Assembly (NCBI RefSeq): GCF_047729875.1
Contig: NZ_CP159826.1
Coordinates: forward strand, 3,286,001 to 3,350,000
Direction of reading: 5' to 3'
Source: Marimicrobium sp913061115
GTDB lineage: Bacteria; Pseudomonadota; Gammaproteobacteria; Pseudomonadales; Halieaceae
Length of the DNA: 64,000 nucleotides
Program-made: the position numbers and the translations under genes
Shown here: piece by piece, positions 18,301 through 26,882 of the stretch
Numbering within the stretch: position 1 is the first letter of the stretch
How the letters are laid out: each line of letters begins with the position of its first letter
Notes under the pieces: model-generated
The model's database searches: none
The model's input: only the letters and a program-made list of their open reading frames with translations
What the model was told of the DNA's origin: nothing

Positions 18301-18584
18301 TAAGACTACCTTTTAGGCGATGTTTAATCATCAAAATTAAGCTCACTTGCCACAATCAAGCGCCGACTAGTGCATCTTTCATGCCTATCTTTCGGAGATA
18401 TTCCTTTTCAATAAGGCTTTAACGGATATCATTTCCACGAACAGAAAATTTAGCTATCGGCATCACCCTAGTATGAATTTCCGCCAAAGGGATACGCGAT
18501 AAAAAACTGGCACATCAATTAAAAATCTGCGAACCACGAGTGCCGTTCCAATTAAATACTGAAATATTCAATAATACTCGTCCG

Positions 18585-19532
18585 CTAATCGCACTCTTGC
18601 AACGGCTCCAACGGCGAGTTAGTAATATCATAATGCAAAGAATTTAATAATAACTGAAAGCCCATGATCAAAGGTAGTACCGAGATCATCACAGTCCCTG
18701 TGGGCGTTTGAACACCAGCAGAAGACGATTCACTCCAACTAAACACACCAAACACCAAACCAAAAGCCATCATCAATAAACCCAAAATTAATTCAATACT
18801 AGCCACATTAAAGTCACGTAAAAAGTAGGTGTAAAATATACGCTTTAAGCACGCCTTGACATAGAGAGGCGTAAACTCAATTATTACTTTCCTAATATCT
18901 AAACTACTTTCTTCGTCCTCATACTTTGCATCCATAGGTATATCCCTAACCACTGCTCGTACTGTGCCTAAACGAAACAACATGTCACTTTCAAAAAAAT
19001 ATCTTTGGCTGATTTTCTCTAGTGGCAAGCACAGAAGAGCAGCTCGATGGATTGCAGTATAACCATTAGTTGGATCCATGATTTTCCAATAACCACTGGA
19101 AAATTTATTGACGAAAGATAAGATAGCATTTCCAACTTTTCTAACTGCTGGCATTAGAACTAATGACTCGATTTGATGAAATCGATTGCCCTTTGTATAG
19201 TCGGCCTGCCCTAGCAATATTGGCTTAATCAATTTTGGTATTAAAGCTGGATCCATTTGGCCATCACCATCAATTTTTATAATTATATCCATGCCATCTT
19301 GCAAGGCTTCCACATAGCCTTTCATCACGGCTCCGCCGACTCCAGTATTTTCTGGATTAAAAAGAACTTTAATGCGCTGATCCCTATTACAGTCTAAAAC
19401 CAACTGGCCACTGTGTTGCGGGCAGCAGTCATCAATAACATAAATACTTTCAACTTCACTACCAATGGACTCAAGAAGGGAAAGAACTTGCTTTCTCACT
19501 TTATAACAGGGAATAACTACTGCAATGTTCAT
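18585..19532 (-). CDS. GtrB/DPM1-like family-2 glycosyltransferase
   Basis: 315 residues. The GT-A fold starts at once (AVVIPCYKVRKQVLSLLESI), with YVIDDCCPQ, GVGGAVMKGY, the metal-binding IKIDGDGQMDP (~92-102) and DPTNGYTAIH. Two C-terminal helices (about residues 248-270 and 280-300) anchor it, as in GtrB and dolichol-phosphate-mannose synthases. It should transfer a sugar from a nucleotide to undecaprenyl phosphate on the cytosolic side. It is the first gene of the cassette; the 284-base gap to the DUF2142 gene is AT-rich and without a gene. Confidence 0.87.
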   Translation of the reverse strand: MNIAVVIPCYKVRKQVLSLLESIGSEVESIYVIDDCCPQHSGQLVLDCNRDQRIKVLFNPENTGVGGAVMKGYVEALQDGMDIIIKIDGDGQMDPALIPKLIKPILLGQADYTKGNRFHQIESLVLMPAVRKVGNAILSFVNKFSSGYWKIMDPTNGYTAIHRAALLCLPLEKISQRYFFESDMLFRLGTVRAVVRDIPMDAKYEDEESSLDIRKVIIEFTPLYVKACLKRIFYTYFLRDFNVASIELILGLLMMAFGLVFGVFSWSESSSAGVQTPTGTVMISVLPLIMGFQLLLNSLHYDITNSPLEPLQECD

Positions 19533-19836
19533 TGTTTACCACCCTCTTAAAATATTAGTCTAAAGGTTCTCAACCATTTCACCTACGAAAATCTCGCTGC
19601 AAAAGTCGGTTACGCAGCGACTAAATATTTTCATGCCATCCAACATAACAACTACATAGGAAATAAAAATACGACCTACTAGGCTTAATTAGATCAATTG
19701 TATTGAACACTAGATACTCCTGGCGGACACCTATCTTTTGTATGTGCATGGCTGGCGTAACTCTCTGGATAAAAAGCGGTCATGTCTATCAAACCCGGGT
19801 AGTTTATTAATTAGGGGATGCCATAGCCCAAATGAC
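19533..19836. other. AT-rich upstream region of the gtr-like cassette
   Basis: No gene. It should contain the promoter for the leftward cassette. An inverted repeat TCGCTGC (19594-19600) / GCAGCGA (19614-19620), with 13 bases between, lies about 65 bases ahead of the GT2 start and could be an operator or leader hairpin. This is a weak inference. Confidence 0.35.
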
Positions 19837-19975
19837 GGTACTGACAAGTTAACCGCTTGAGTCCAAGATAAACCCCTTCCACTATTCTTCACGAAGACTT
19901 CATCAATGTAGGAGGTATCGCCGTAACCACCGTAGTTTCGCTCTAATCTTCGAGGGTAGATTGCTCGAAACGTCG
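19837..19975 (-). mobile_element. IS6-like remnant on the right side of the gtr-like cassette
   Basis: It starts with the terminal repeat GGTACTGACAAGTTAAC at 19837. From about 19888 to 19975 the minus strand reads as the first catalytic-Asp region of the transposase (RRLERNYGGYGDTSYIDEVF). The sequence between the end and this motif is lost. The orientation is the same as the element at 15653-16427, so the cassette is bracketed by two directly oriented IS6-type sequences. Confidence 0.75.
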
Positions 19976-20088
19976 ACCGATCTAGGTCAAGGTCCCGATG
20001 AATAAATCACGTGCGCTTTTTTCGTTGGCGGCACCAGCGTAACGATTCTCGTGTACACTCTACGCTTGCTGATTCAGGAAGGACATAC

Positions 20089-21066
20089 GTGACTGCAGAA
20101 CCACTTAAGGAAATATTCTGGTCGCAAGTCAGCGACCGACCAGATTTGACGGCAGTCACACGACTCGCAGAGGATGCCAAGAAGGGAGGCTTCACCGCCG
20201 ACGCGGAACTTCGTATACGCGTCGCGGCCGTGTTGGCGCATGTCGGATTTCTTGCGCCGGATCGCGCCGCAGAAGTGTTCGACGCATTTGCCGCCAGCTG
20301 GCTGGAGAAACCAGTGGGCGCGGCACCGATCGCCGCCCTCGATCTGTCGACTGGAACCGTGCCGGATGAGTTCTTGGATACCTACTGGTCGATTGTCGAA
20401 GACGGCGTGGCGGGAAGTCTCGACGCAGCTTCAATCACAGAGCGAACTGCCGGATTGGGAGGACTGCAAAACGAGGCCTTTCAAGACCGGCTTGTGCGAT
20501 CCTCGATGCAGTATCCGGGAGTTAAGGAGATTGCAGGACGTTCGACGCCTCCCGGTGTCAGACTGCCGACCTTGGCTGCGTGTCAACTCGGCTCGATCGG
20601 AAGACAATATCATGACCTGATCGTCGACAACGGATTCGATCTCGAGGTGCTCGACAGTCATGCACTCGGTTTGTCAAAACTCCCACCCCCTCTCGACTAT
20701 CTCAACGCGCGCAATCTGCAGACCCATGATCTGTGGCATCTCGTCGCGGGATACGAGACGACAATTCTGCATGAATTCGCGATCGCTGCATTTCAGCTCG
20801 CGCAGTTCGGTCACAGCTACTCGGGCAATTTGATGGCGGTGATGACGGGGGTTGCCGCGTTGAGTCCGGCGATCGGTTTTCCAATCTTGATGGATGCCGT
20901 GCTCACCGCATGGGTGCATGGGCGCGAAACCTCACCTATGATCGGCATACGCTGGGAAGACTCATGGAACCTCAGCGTGAAAGAAATCCGCGAAAGCTAC
21001 GCAATCTTGCCCTACGTGAGTCCACACCCCGCGAATCTTATCGAACTCGGAGCCGCGGCAGCCTGA
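20089..21066 (+). CDS. Coq4-like protein
   Basis: I choose GTG 20089 (325 residues), preceded by AGGAAGGA at good spacing; the frame is open from 20011, but the extra residues overlap IS-derived sequence. The Coq4 zinc-site pattern HDxxH-x11-E is perfect: HDLWH at 213-217 and Glu229. Coq4 assists ubiquinone ring modification (decarboxylation and hydroxylation at C1 have been reported). The N-terminal ~150 residues are not typical of short Coq4 proteins. It is isolated from other ubiquinone genes and wedged between IS remnants, so a different partner quinone or pathway is possible. Confidence 0.78.
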   Translation: MTAEPLKEIFWSQVSDRPDLTAVTRLAEDAKKGGFTADAELRIRVAAVLAHVGFLAPDRAAEVFDAFAASWLEKPVGAAPIAALDLSTGTVPDEFLDTYWSIVEDGVAGSLDAASITERTAGLGGLQNEAFQDRLVRSSMQYPGVKEIAGRSTPPGVRLPTLAACQLGSIGRQYHDLIVDNGFDLEVLDSHALGLSKLPPPLDYLNARNLQTHDLWHLVAGYETTILHEFAIAAFQLAQFGHSYSGNLMAVMTGVAALSPAIGFPILMDAVLTAWVHGRETSPMIGIRWEDSWNLSVKEIRESYAILPYVSPHPANLIELGAAAA

Positions 21067-21325
21067 AGACGACTTGAACCTCGAACAAAGTTGTGTATGC
21101 CGTCGACTGGTCACAGCACTCGGCTTTGACAAGTTAAAAAATCTGGCGGCAATAAATCCGAGCCTGTGCATCGCGAATTAGTCATTCACTCATGAAATCA
21201 ATGATGTAGCCTTTCGGCCCTAGTTCGAAAGTTCAGTCCAGAAAATCGCTTAGGATTGTTCCACTGACTCCAACCGAACTCCCAAACCGACCCGCCCTAG
21301 ATTCGGCATACCTTCGGTCTCGGCC

Positions 21326-21425
21326 ACACCGCCCTACTCCACTCCTCAAGCGCACTCACCCTCAGATCACGATAGTGCTATGCCTTGATTAAGTGCCTTG
21401 CAAGATTAAATACATTGCTCTGCAC
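21326..21425 (-). mobile_element. IS6 transposase C-terminal remnant
   Basis: On the minus strand the sequence reads NVFNLARHLIKA, stop, HYRDLRVSALEEWSRAV, which matches the transposase C-terminus (LFNLSRHLVRAEYYRNLRES...AVA). A possible terminal-repeat scrap, TTTGACAAGTTAAA, lies at 21124-21137. The ~260 bases between these hold no gene. Confidence 0.6.
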
Positions 21426-21475
21426 AGCATGCGGGAAAATTGAAGCTTCTCAGATATTAGTTTGCCTCATTATTG

Positions 21476-22642
21476 TCAGCGCACAACTTTGGTGGCGAAG
21501 CTGCGAATCTCGTCTACAAATTCCGCGGGGCGTTCCATGGCCGCAAAATGTCCACCTTTGTCGAACGTGTTCCACTGCACAATATCGCTGTACACGTTCT
21601 CGCACCAAAGCCGCGGGAACAACATTAACTCTTTGGGAAAGCGCGCCACTCCGGTGGGCACCGCAACTGGTGCTTCAAGAAATTTCAGTCTGGGGTTCTG
21701 CGTTACCTCGTAGTACAAGCGCGTTGAAGAACAAATACTTTGCGTGAACCAATACACGGAAATATTGGTGAGCAGATCATCCTTATCAAGAACCGACTCG
21801 ATGTCACCATCGCAATCCGTCCAGCTATGAAATTTTTCTGTAATCCAGGCGCAGAGTCCGGCCGGTGAATCATTGAGACCTACGCCCAAGGTTTGTGGCT
21901 TGGTCCCCTGAATTTTCTGGTAGCCGGTTTCCATCTGCTCGAAGTGTGCCATGGTTGCCAGATCAGCAATCTCCGAAGCGGACAAACCCTCGTTGGGATC
22001 AGCGGTCATGGGGAAGCCAAAAGGCATATTAAGATGAATGCCGTAAAGGTGCTCCGCATCGATACAACCAATATTGGAAGTGATAAGCGCACCCCAGTCG
22101 CCACCCTGTGCTATGTACTTTGAGTATCCTAGGCGCGCCATAAGTTCGGCAAACGCTTCGCCCATTGCCAGCGTATCTACCTGTTCTGTCGTTGTAGTGC
22201 CGGAAAAGCCGTAGCCAGGTAGTGACGGGCATACAACGTGGAAGGCATTATCGGAGGTTCCACCATGCGCCTCGGGGTTCACGAGCGGGTCAATAACGTG
22301 CAGAAATTCTACAAAGCTACCTGGCCAACCGTGACTAATGAGCAGTGGCGTCGCGTCTGCATGTTTCGACTGAACATGCACGAAATGAATATCCATTCCG
22401 GCAATTTCCGTCTTAAATTGAGGGAAACGATTGAGCCGTGCTTCGTGTTTCCGCCAGTCGTATTGGTTGCGCCAATAGTCACAAAGAGACCGGATGTATT
22501 CTGTCTTTGCACCGTAGCGCCACTCAGTCCCCGGTATTTGATCGGGCCAGCGAGTGAGATCCAGGCGGCGCTTTAGATCCTCGATGTCGGCCTCGGGGAT
22601 GTCGATGGTGAATTCTGCTATTTGCGCATTGAGTGCCTGCAT
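21476..22642 (-). CDS. Epoxide hydrolase, EHN-type alpha/beta hydrolase
   Basis: About 388 residues from ATG 22642, which follows AGGAAAAGAA; the frame is open a further 19 codons upstream. The N-terminal EHN segment (DIPEADIEDLKRRLDLTRWP) is typical of microsomal-type epoxide hydrolases. The oxyanion motif is HGWPGS, the nucleophile Asp sits in GGDWGALI, and the His in DKGGHFAAMERP near the C-terminus completes the relay. It should open epoxides to vicinal diols through an ester intermediate. It could act with the nearby P450s, which make epoxides or hydroxyl groups, but no operon links them. Confidence 0.9.
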   Translation of the reverse strand: MQALNAQIAEFTIDIPEADIEDLKRRLDLTRWPDQIPGTEWRYGAKTEYIRSLCDYWRNQYDWRKHEARLNRFPQFKTEIAGMDIHFVHVQSKHADATPLLISHGWPGSFVEFLHVIDPLVNPEAHGGTSDNAFHVVCPSLPGYGFSGTTTTEQVDTLAMGEAFAELMARLGYSKYIAQGGDWGALITSNIGCIDAEHLYGIHLNMPFGFPMTADPNEGLSASEIADLATMAHFEQMETGYQKIQGTKPQTLGVGLNDSPAGLCAWITEKFHSWTDCDGDIESVLDKDDLLTNISVYWFTQSICSSTRLYYEVTQNPRLKFLEAPVAVPTGVARFPKELMLFPRLWCENVYSDIVQWNTFDKGGHFAAMERPAEFVDEIRSFATKVVR

Positions 22643-22710
22643 TTCTTTTCCTGAGTGCTGATAGATGTGCATCTGATAGTACAGGGGATGCTGCATCATC
22701 TTCCAGTGTA

Positions 22711-23089
22711 ACGAAAAATTACTTATTTACGGTCAGAGGAATCCAACCTCAGGTCTCAAGGAACTGCCATTCTCCATCCTGATCCAAAGCTCGCCAAAGG
22801 TAATACTGCTTGCGGTTGATCTTCACGAAGACTTCATCGATGAAAAAGGTCTCGCCGTAGCCACGGTGTTTTCGCTTTAATCTTCGAGTGTATATAGCGC
22901 CGAACTTGATGCACCACAGTCTGATACTTTCGTAGCTGGACGTGATACCTCGTTCAGCAAGCAGGATATCTCGGTGGCTGAGATTGAATCGATAGCAGAG
23001 CCAAACTGCATAGCGAATGCTATCGGGTGGGAGCCTATAACGCTTATCAGTCTTCATCGCCTGACTCTAGCAGTTTACTTGTCAGCACC
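22711..23089 (-). mobile_element. Internally deleted IS6-like element
   Basis: The right end has CAGTTTACTTGTCAGCACC (23071-23089), a variant terminal repeat. The minus strand then encodes the first ~100 residues of the transposase, from MKTDKRYRLPPD to the catalytic FIDEVFVKINRKQYYLW and DQDGE. After about 22790 it jumps to the sequence of the other IS end: the block GGTCAGAGGA at ~22733 and AGGAACTGCC match the left end of the remnant at 26594. About 400 bp of the middle are missing, as are two residues before LLAERGI. No function. Confidence 0.78.
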
Positions 23090-23102
23090 CGCTAGAGGCT
23101 TT

Positions 23103-24515
23103 CTAGGTCAGTTTTGATGTCAGATCTTTCTGCAACGTTTTGCAAGTGATGAGATAAAGCAGGCCCCCTACTGCGTAAAGTGTCACGGTATACATTATCG
23201 ACTGGCCAAGCCCCTGCGCTCGGGCAGACTGACAGGCCTCTGTCTGGGCCGCGCCCAGTGTTTCCAGCAGTTCTGCCTGAGTGCCGTCACAGGCCTGGGC
23301 GCTGATCACCGCACCGCCTTGTACCGACTCCAGTTGCCCGCTCATCAGCATGTCGCTGAGAAAACCGACGAAGATTGGCCCCAGGCCGTAACCGATCAGG
23401 TTTACAACAAACAACATAACTGCGACAGCGGTGGCCCGGGAGCGTGCACTGGCAACGCCCTGGCAGATCGTATACTGGGCGCCAAGATAGGTGTAGTGCA
23501 GCACATTCGCGACCAGCAAACATGCCAGTGCGAAAGAGACACTGTCAGTGGAAAAACCTACCCAGTAAAAGGGAACACAAAGTATCAGGCTGACCCCCGG
23601 GATCACTGCCACCGCATTGGGGTACCTGCCACTGGCGCGTTCGGTCAGGTAGCCTGCCGCCAGTGCCCCGACGGTGGCAGCGAGCCCCAGCGGAACGGAG
23701 ATCTGGGTGGCTACTTCCGCCACATTCAAGCCGTGTGTGCGCTGGAAAAATGGCGCCGAAAAATTGCCAACACCGTAGCCAACGAAGGCGACTACAGTTG
23801 CGGCGGTGATGTTCATCCAGAAGGTGGTTTTCCGGGATAACTCCCGTAACGTATCGCGCAGGCCTTTCCTCTCCTCGTGCTTGGTGCCTGGCAGGTCTGA
23901 GTAGCCACGCGGAGGTTCCTCGAGGCTGAACAGCACGACAAACCCTATGACAACGCCAGGTATTCCCAGCGCGAGGAAGGCTTCACGCCAGGAAAACATC
24001 TGGGCAATAGGGCCACCGAAGGCATTGGCGAGAACGCCGCCCAGGGTGACGCCCATGGCGTAAGTGGCCAGTGCCCTGGCGCGACTGCGCGCCGGAAAAT
24101 AATCCGCAATGATGGAGTTGGCCGGGGGGGTGCAGCCGGCCTCACCGATGCCGACCCCTATGCGAAAAACCAGCAGGGCGACGAAACTGCTGGCAATTCC
24201 GCACAAGGCGGTCATCAGCGACCACAAGATCACGCTACCGGCAATGATCCTGACCCGGTTGTAGCGTTCTGCCCAGCGGGCGATGGGTATACCCATGACC
24301 GTGTACATCAGTGCGAAGCCAAATCCTGACAGCAATCCAAACTGCCAGTCCTGAAGCTTGAATTCCTCTATGATTGGCTGGGCCACCACCCCTATCAGTA
24401 CTCGGTCAACGAAGTTGAGGGTATAGACCAGGGTCAGTGAAATCAGCACGAAATTGCGATATGAACTTGTGCCGTAGGCCTGCCCTGTACTGGTCAATGG
24501 TGCTGCCGCGCCCAT
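23103..24515 (-). CDS. MFS transporter, spinster-like
   Basis: 470 residues with 12 predicted helices. MFS motifs are visible: the loop 2-3 motif reads FALMYTVMGIPIARWAERYNR and helix 4-5 has GIGVGIGEAGCTPPANS, the signature of spinster-like permeases often found in catabolic regions. The Asp-Arg pair in helix 1 (NFVDRVLIG) is conserved. Substrate unknown; a sterol, lipid or organic acid is plausible from the neighbourhood. A large loop with several charged residues lies before helix 7, and a Cys-containing loop before the last helix. Confidence 0.85.
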   Translation of the reverse strand: MGAAAPLTSTGQAYGTSSYRNFVLISLTLVYTLNFVDRVLIGVVAQPIIEEFKLQDWQFGLLSGFGFALMYTVMGIPIARWAERYNRVRIIAGSVILWSLMTALCGIASSFVALLVFRIGVGIGEAGCTPPANSIIADYFPARSRARALATYAMGVTLGGVLANAFGGPIAQMFSWREAFLALGIPGVVIGFVVLFSLEEPPRGYSDLPGTKHEERKGLRDTLRELSRKTTFWMNITAATVVAFVGYGVGNFSAPFFQRTHGLNVAEVATQISVPLGLAATVGALAAGYLTERASGRYPNAVAVIPGVSLILCVPFYWVGFSTDSVSFALACLLVANVLHYTYLGAQYTICQGVASARSRATAVAVMLFVVNLIGYGLGPIFVGFLSDMLMSGQLESVQGGAVISAQACDGTQAELLETLGAAQTEACQSARAQGLGQSIMYTVTLYAVGGLLYLITCKTLQKDLTSKLT

Positions 24516-24612
24516 CGGTGTCCCTTACTGTTATTTTTGTTCAACACACAGTGCAACTTTTTAGCGATTTCAGCCAGCTATTTTTGTGATGTCCCCGTTA
24601 AGGTGGCCAGTA

Positions 24613-24845
24613 CCGCGTTTGTAGACCCTGGGTATCACGCCGCAACCTTGAGGTGGACGGCGACCTCAGAGAGCCCTGGGGCTGCGTACCAGGCCGCCAT
24701 TATTGAAAGCGAAACGGGGGGCGCTAACGAGCACAATGCAGGCACATCCTTCGCGCCATCCAAAGGACTACAGCAAGCAACTCGTGGAGGGTGGTTTTGT
24801 CGTTGATATCCTGCTTCTTAAGGAGGCAGCCTGACCGAAATAAAC
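24613..24845 (+). repeat. Duplicate of the 3' end of the lipoprotein gene
   Basis: From GTAGACCCTGGGTA to GTGGTCTGCC this matches about 15378-15610 closely, in the same orientation, and includes the stop and the bases after it. Protein ends match as well (TRGGWFYR against TRGGWFCR). The 5' part of the gene is absent, so this is a fragment although a frame from 24537 reads through it. Degenerate IS6-like ends flank it: GTGGCCAGTACC ends at ~24612 and AACTTGCCAGTATC lies at 24915-24928. No other gene is seen in 24516-25031. Confidence 0.8.
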
Positions 24846-25031
24846 GTGGTCTGCCCCTATTTTCGCTATTTTCACGCTCGCTGAAAGTGGCACCAGTGCT
24901 CTTTCTTCGGACATAACTTGCCAGTATCATAAATAGCCAGACTCCATTTGGCTTCGGAGTATTGCCAGATACGTGCTGAGAGGCGATTATTCCTAGCCTA
25001 TACGCAATTTAATCCAAACAGGTGAGAAGTA

Positions 25032-26276
25032 ATGTCTGAATGTCCCTTTGCCAATATCATGGAGCCCACTTACCTGGGTGATGGCTACGCCGGAGACGAT
25101 GTCGCGAATATCCGAGCCGCCGGTCCTGCAGTCAAGATCGATGATCCCTCAACCGGTGTTCCCTACTGGGCTATCACGCAGCACTCAGCGATCGATTTTG
25201 TGTCCAAGAACAACGATTTGTTCTCGTCTAGGCTGCGCACCGCGCTCCCCATGGAGTTCGATCAGGCAATGGTCGATGACATCCAGAGTCAAATGTTCAT
25301 CAATCTGGATCCGCCGGACAATATCGACTATCGAAAACTGATTCGCGATCACTTTACACCCGCCGCTGTGGCAACCTATGAGCCCAGGGCGAGGGAATAC
25401 GCCAGGAAGGTTGTCGACAGAATGACCGGTAAAACATCTTGCGAGTTTGTCACCGATGTAGCAGCAGAATTGCCGCTGCTGATGATTCTCGATTTCTTCG
25501 ATATTCCAGGGGAAGACCGGCACAAGATATTTGAATGGACCAACGTCATGATGTTCGGCGATGATCCCGATGTGTCAGGCGGTAGAGAAGCCGCGGATAC
25601 CGCCTCGCTCGAATTGATGCTCTATGCTCACCAGCTGGCAGGCAGGTATCGCAACTCCGATGTGAAGAACGTCAGTAGCCAGTTGTTGAACGGCGTGATC
25701 AATGGCGAGCCGGTATCCGATGATACCTTTGGCTGGATTTTCCTGATGATTATTGTCGCTGGGAATGAGAGCACGCGCACGACGATCACCCACGCGGTTC
25801 GCAACTTGATTGAGCACCCTGAACAGTATCGTTACCTGCAGGAAAATCCGGACAAGATCGAGGGCGCTATCTTCGAAATGCTGCGCTATAACCCACCGTT
25901 CATCTGTATGCGTCGGACGGCAACACAGGACATTACAGTGCCTGAGCTGGACAATGCGCCCATCAAGAAGGGTGACAAGATTATTATGTATTACCCCGGC
26001 GCCAACCGTGATCCCGAGGTGTTTACTGATCCAGAAGCCTTTGACGTTCACCGAGCTGACCAACAGGATCTCCCTCGCGATATACGCTCGTTCGGTATAG
26101 GCCGTCACAATTGTTTTGGCATGAACTTGGCGAAAATGGAGATGCGAGTAATGCTGGAGGAGATTCTCAGCCGCATGGACAACATGCAGTTCAATGGTCC
26201 AGTTGTCTATATGAAGTCAAATTTCGTGCAGGGTATCAAGGAGATGCCGATTACTTTCGAAATGCGCGACGCATAG
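25032..26276 (+). CDS. Cytochrome P450, steroid/terpene-hydroxylase type
   Basis: 414 residues. The oxygen-binding helix has AGNESTR near 242-248, the ExxR pair is in FEMLRYN (~281), and the heme Cys is in FGIGRHNCFGMNLA near 360. The layout matches soluble bacterial P450s of the CYP125/CYP142/CYP107-like groups that hydroxylate steroids, terpenes or fatty acids. It needs ferredoxin and reductase, which are not in the window. A closely similar gene, now interrupted, lies at 28965-30209. RBS: AGGTGAG ahead of the ATG. Confidence 0.92.
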   Translation: MSECPFANIMEPTYLGDGYAGDDVANIRAAGPAVKIDDPSTGVPYWAITQHSAIDFVSKNNDLFSSRLRTALPMEFDQAMVDDIQSQMFINLDPPDNIDYRKLIRDHFTPAAVATYEPRAREYARKVVDRMTGKTSCEFVTDVAAELPLLMILDFFDIPGEDRHKIFEWTNVMMFGDDPDVSGGREAADTASLELMLYAHQLAGRYRNSDVKNVSSQLLNGVINGEPVSDDTFGWIFLMIIVAGNESTRTTITHAVRNLIEHPEQYRYLQENPDKIEGAIFEMLRYNPPFICMRRTATQDITVPELDNAPIKKGDKIIMYYPGANRDPEVFTDPEAFDVHRADQQDLPRDIRSFGIGRHNCFGMNLAKMEMRVMLEEILSRMDNMQFNGPVVYMKSNFVQGIKEMPITFEMRDA

Positions 26277-26337
26277 CCCGGAGCCTTTGCAACAGTACTC
26301 GCAGGAAGCGAATCCACAGCGCCAAATCAGCAAGGAC

Positions 26338-26394
26338 CCTACTGAAAAACGCGTGGCATGGACTGTTGCATGCCATCGTTCAGAAATGAACGGA
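26338..26394 (+). repeat. Dispersed ~55-bp repeat, copy 2
   Basis: It matches the minus strand of 12637-12690 with about six differences. Here it follows the P450 gene and runs straight into the IS6 transposase remnant at 26418. Confidence 0.6.
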
Positions 26395-26417
26395 TATGCA
26401 TCTTGAAAAGTTCCGGT

Positions 26418-26580
26418 GTGGCTCATAGCGAGCTTATTCCTGAAATGATCCACGACATATGCCCACAACCAATGTGGGCTATCACGCGAGCCTAGACGAG
26501 TGAGACAGCGGGGTATGCGTAAGTTTAAATCGATGGGGCAGGCACAGCGATTGCTAGGTGCACATGCCGCTGATGGTGGC
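26418..26580 (+). mobile_element. IS6 transposase remnant, plus strand
   Basis: The plus strand reads, with frame changes, SGVAHSELIPEMIHDI and then RQRGMRKFKSMGQAQRLLGA. These align with SYGVAHRELIPDTIHS and RERGMRKFKSTRQPQQFLGA of the element at 15653. It is the C-terminal third of a transposase in the opposite orientation to most other copies. Confidence 0.7.
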
Positions 26581-26593
26581 AAAAGCATCCGGG

Positions 26594-26720
26594 GGTACCG
26601 ACAAATTACCTATTTAAGGTCAGAGGAGTCCAGCCCCAGAACTCAAGCAACTGCCTTACCCCATTCTTCAAAGTCTCTCACCCTCAGATCACGATAGCGA
26701 CGATTGAATCAATAGTGCTT
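26594..26720 (-). mobile_element. IS6-like left-end remnant
   Basis: A terminal repeat GGTACCGACAAATTACC at 26594 is followed by GGTCAGAGGA, shared with the end near 22733. The minus strand at ~26645-26705 then reads RRYRDLRVRDFEEWGKAVA, the transposase C-terminus. It belongs to a slightly different branch from the 15653 copy. The sequence from here to 26882 has no recognised gene. Confidence 0.65.
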
Positions 26721-26882
26721 TGCCCTGCTAAAGTATCGGCCACGACTGGGCAAGGTGGTCTCTATAGCCCGCTCATTCAAGCACCGTCGAGCCTGCGTGG
26801 CTGCTTTGGATCGTCGCCTCACTCGCTCTCTTACTCCCTGTTTTCTCAATGCTCGCGCACAACTCGACACCGATGTAGGCAC

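Noticed and set aside
24537..24806. 89-codon frame as a small secreted protein
   Set aside because: Its second half is only the copied 3' end of the 14704-15561 gene; the first half has no signal or family likeness.
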